From contig MU646614.1 in NCBI GenBank assembly GCA_026770585.1, positions 368,452 through 380,297 on the forward strand: a stretch of 11,846 nt of DNA, written 5' to 3'. The position numbers were made by a program, and so were the translations under genes. This DNA comes from Baffinella frigidus (taxonomy: Eukaryota > Cryptophyceae > Cryptomonadales > Baffinellaceae). Under the pieces are notes generated by a model. That model did no database searches. It worked only from the letters and a program-made list of their open reading frames with translations, and was not told the DNA's origin. Positions 11,756 through 11,846 of this stretch are shown one piece after another; positions within the stretch are counted from its first letter, which is position 1, and each line of letters starts with the position of its first letter.

Positions 11756-11846
11756 CTGCGGACCCCCGTGGTTGTTCCCAAGGTTAGGACAGAGCAAGCG
11801 GGGATGTGGTGGTTGGCGCGAGGCAGAGTGAGAAGGGGGGGGGGGG
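11756..11846 (-). other. BMS1 intron, 3' part only
   Basis: The 3' end of the intron before the G4 exon. It ends CCGCAG. A run of at least 12 C (in the transcript) lies at the window edge. Confidence 0.8.

Overview
The window is eukaryotic, GC-rich, nuclear-type DNA dominated by one split gene on the minus strand. Thirteen exons, lying between 11755 and 2934, splice into an uninterrupted 1,156-residue product that is clearly the ribosome-biogenesis GTPase BMS1. Its N-terminus, with the P-loop and the rest of the early G domain, lies beyond the right edge. Every junction was placed by matching the reading frame and the conserved BMS1 sequence across it. Eleven of the twelve complete introns are GT-AG and one (5474-4876) is best explained as GC-AG. 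The organism cannot be named from the sequence. High GC, many long introns, intron-resident repeat families and degenerate TTTAGGG-like tracts would suit a GC-rich microalga or related protist, but that is inference.

Right to left (the direction of transcription): 11846-11756 is intron. The exons at 11755-11660 and 11363-11136 carry the end of the G domain (the THLD G4 motif) and lead into the AARP2CN-type domain, which continues through the exons at 10746-10585 and 10249-10182. One large exon (9390-8149) holds the acidic central region. The exons at 7821-7509 and 6860-6747 carry the YGDFED motif and the FDASYD segment. The C-terminal RIBIOP_C (DUF663-type) region is spread over 6254-6192, 5587-5475, 4875-4810, 4508-4428, 4071-3786 and 3572-2934, the last ending at a TGA stop.

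The introns fall into two broad kinds. Introns at 11364-11659, 10747-11135, 6255-6746, 4876-5474, 4509-4809, 4072-4427 and 3573-3785 each contain one copy of one of three dispersed repeat families of about 90-100 bp. All seven copies have the same orientation relative to the gene, and none is seen in the flank. The other introns are built of tandem C-rich minisatellites (CCCTAA/CCCTCAACC-like in the transcript). In two of these the arrays contain repeated, decaying copies of the neighbouring exon edge together with its splice site.

The left 2.9 kb is the 3' flank. It holds a CT-rich low-complexity tract, several foldback structures and at least five copies of a short inverted-repeat element whose ends read TACAGGGG...CCCCTGTA, plus fragments. 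I recognise no gene there, no RNA gene anywhere, and no second cellular system. The unusual biology is in how this gene's introns are built.
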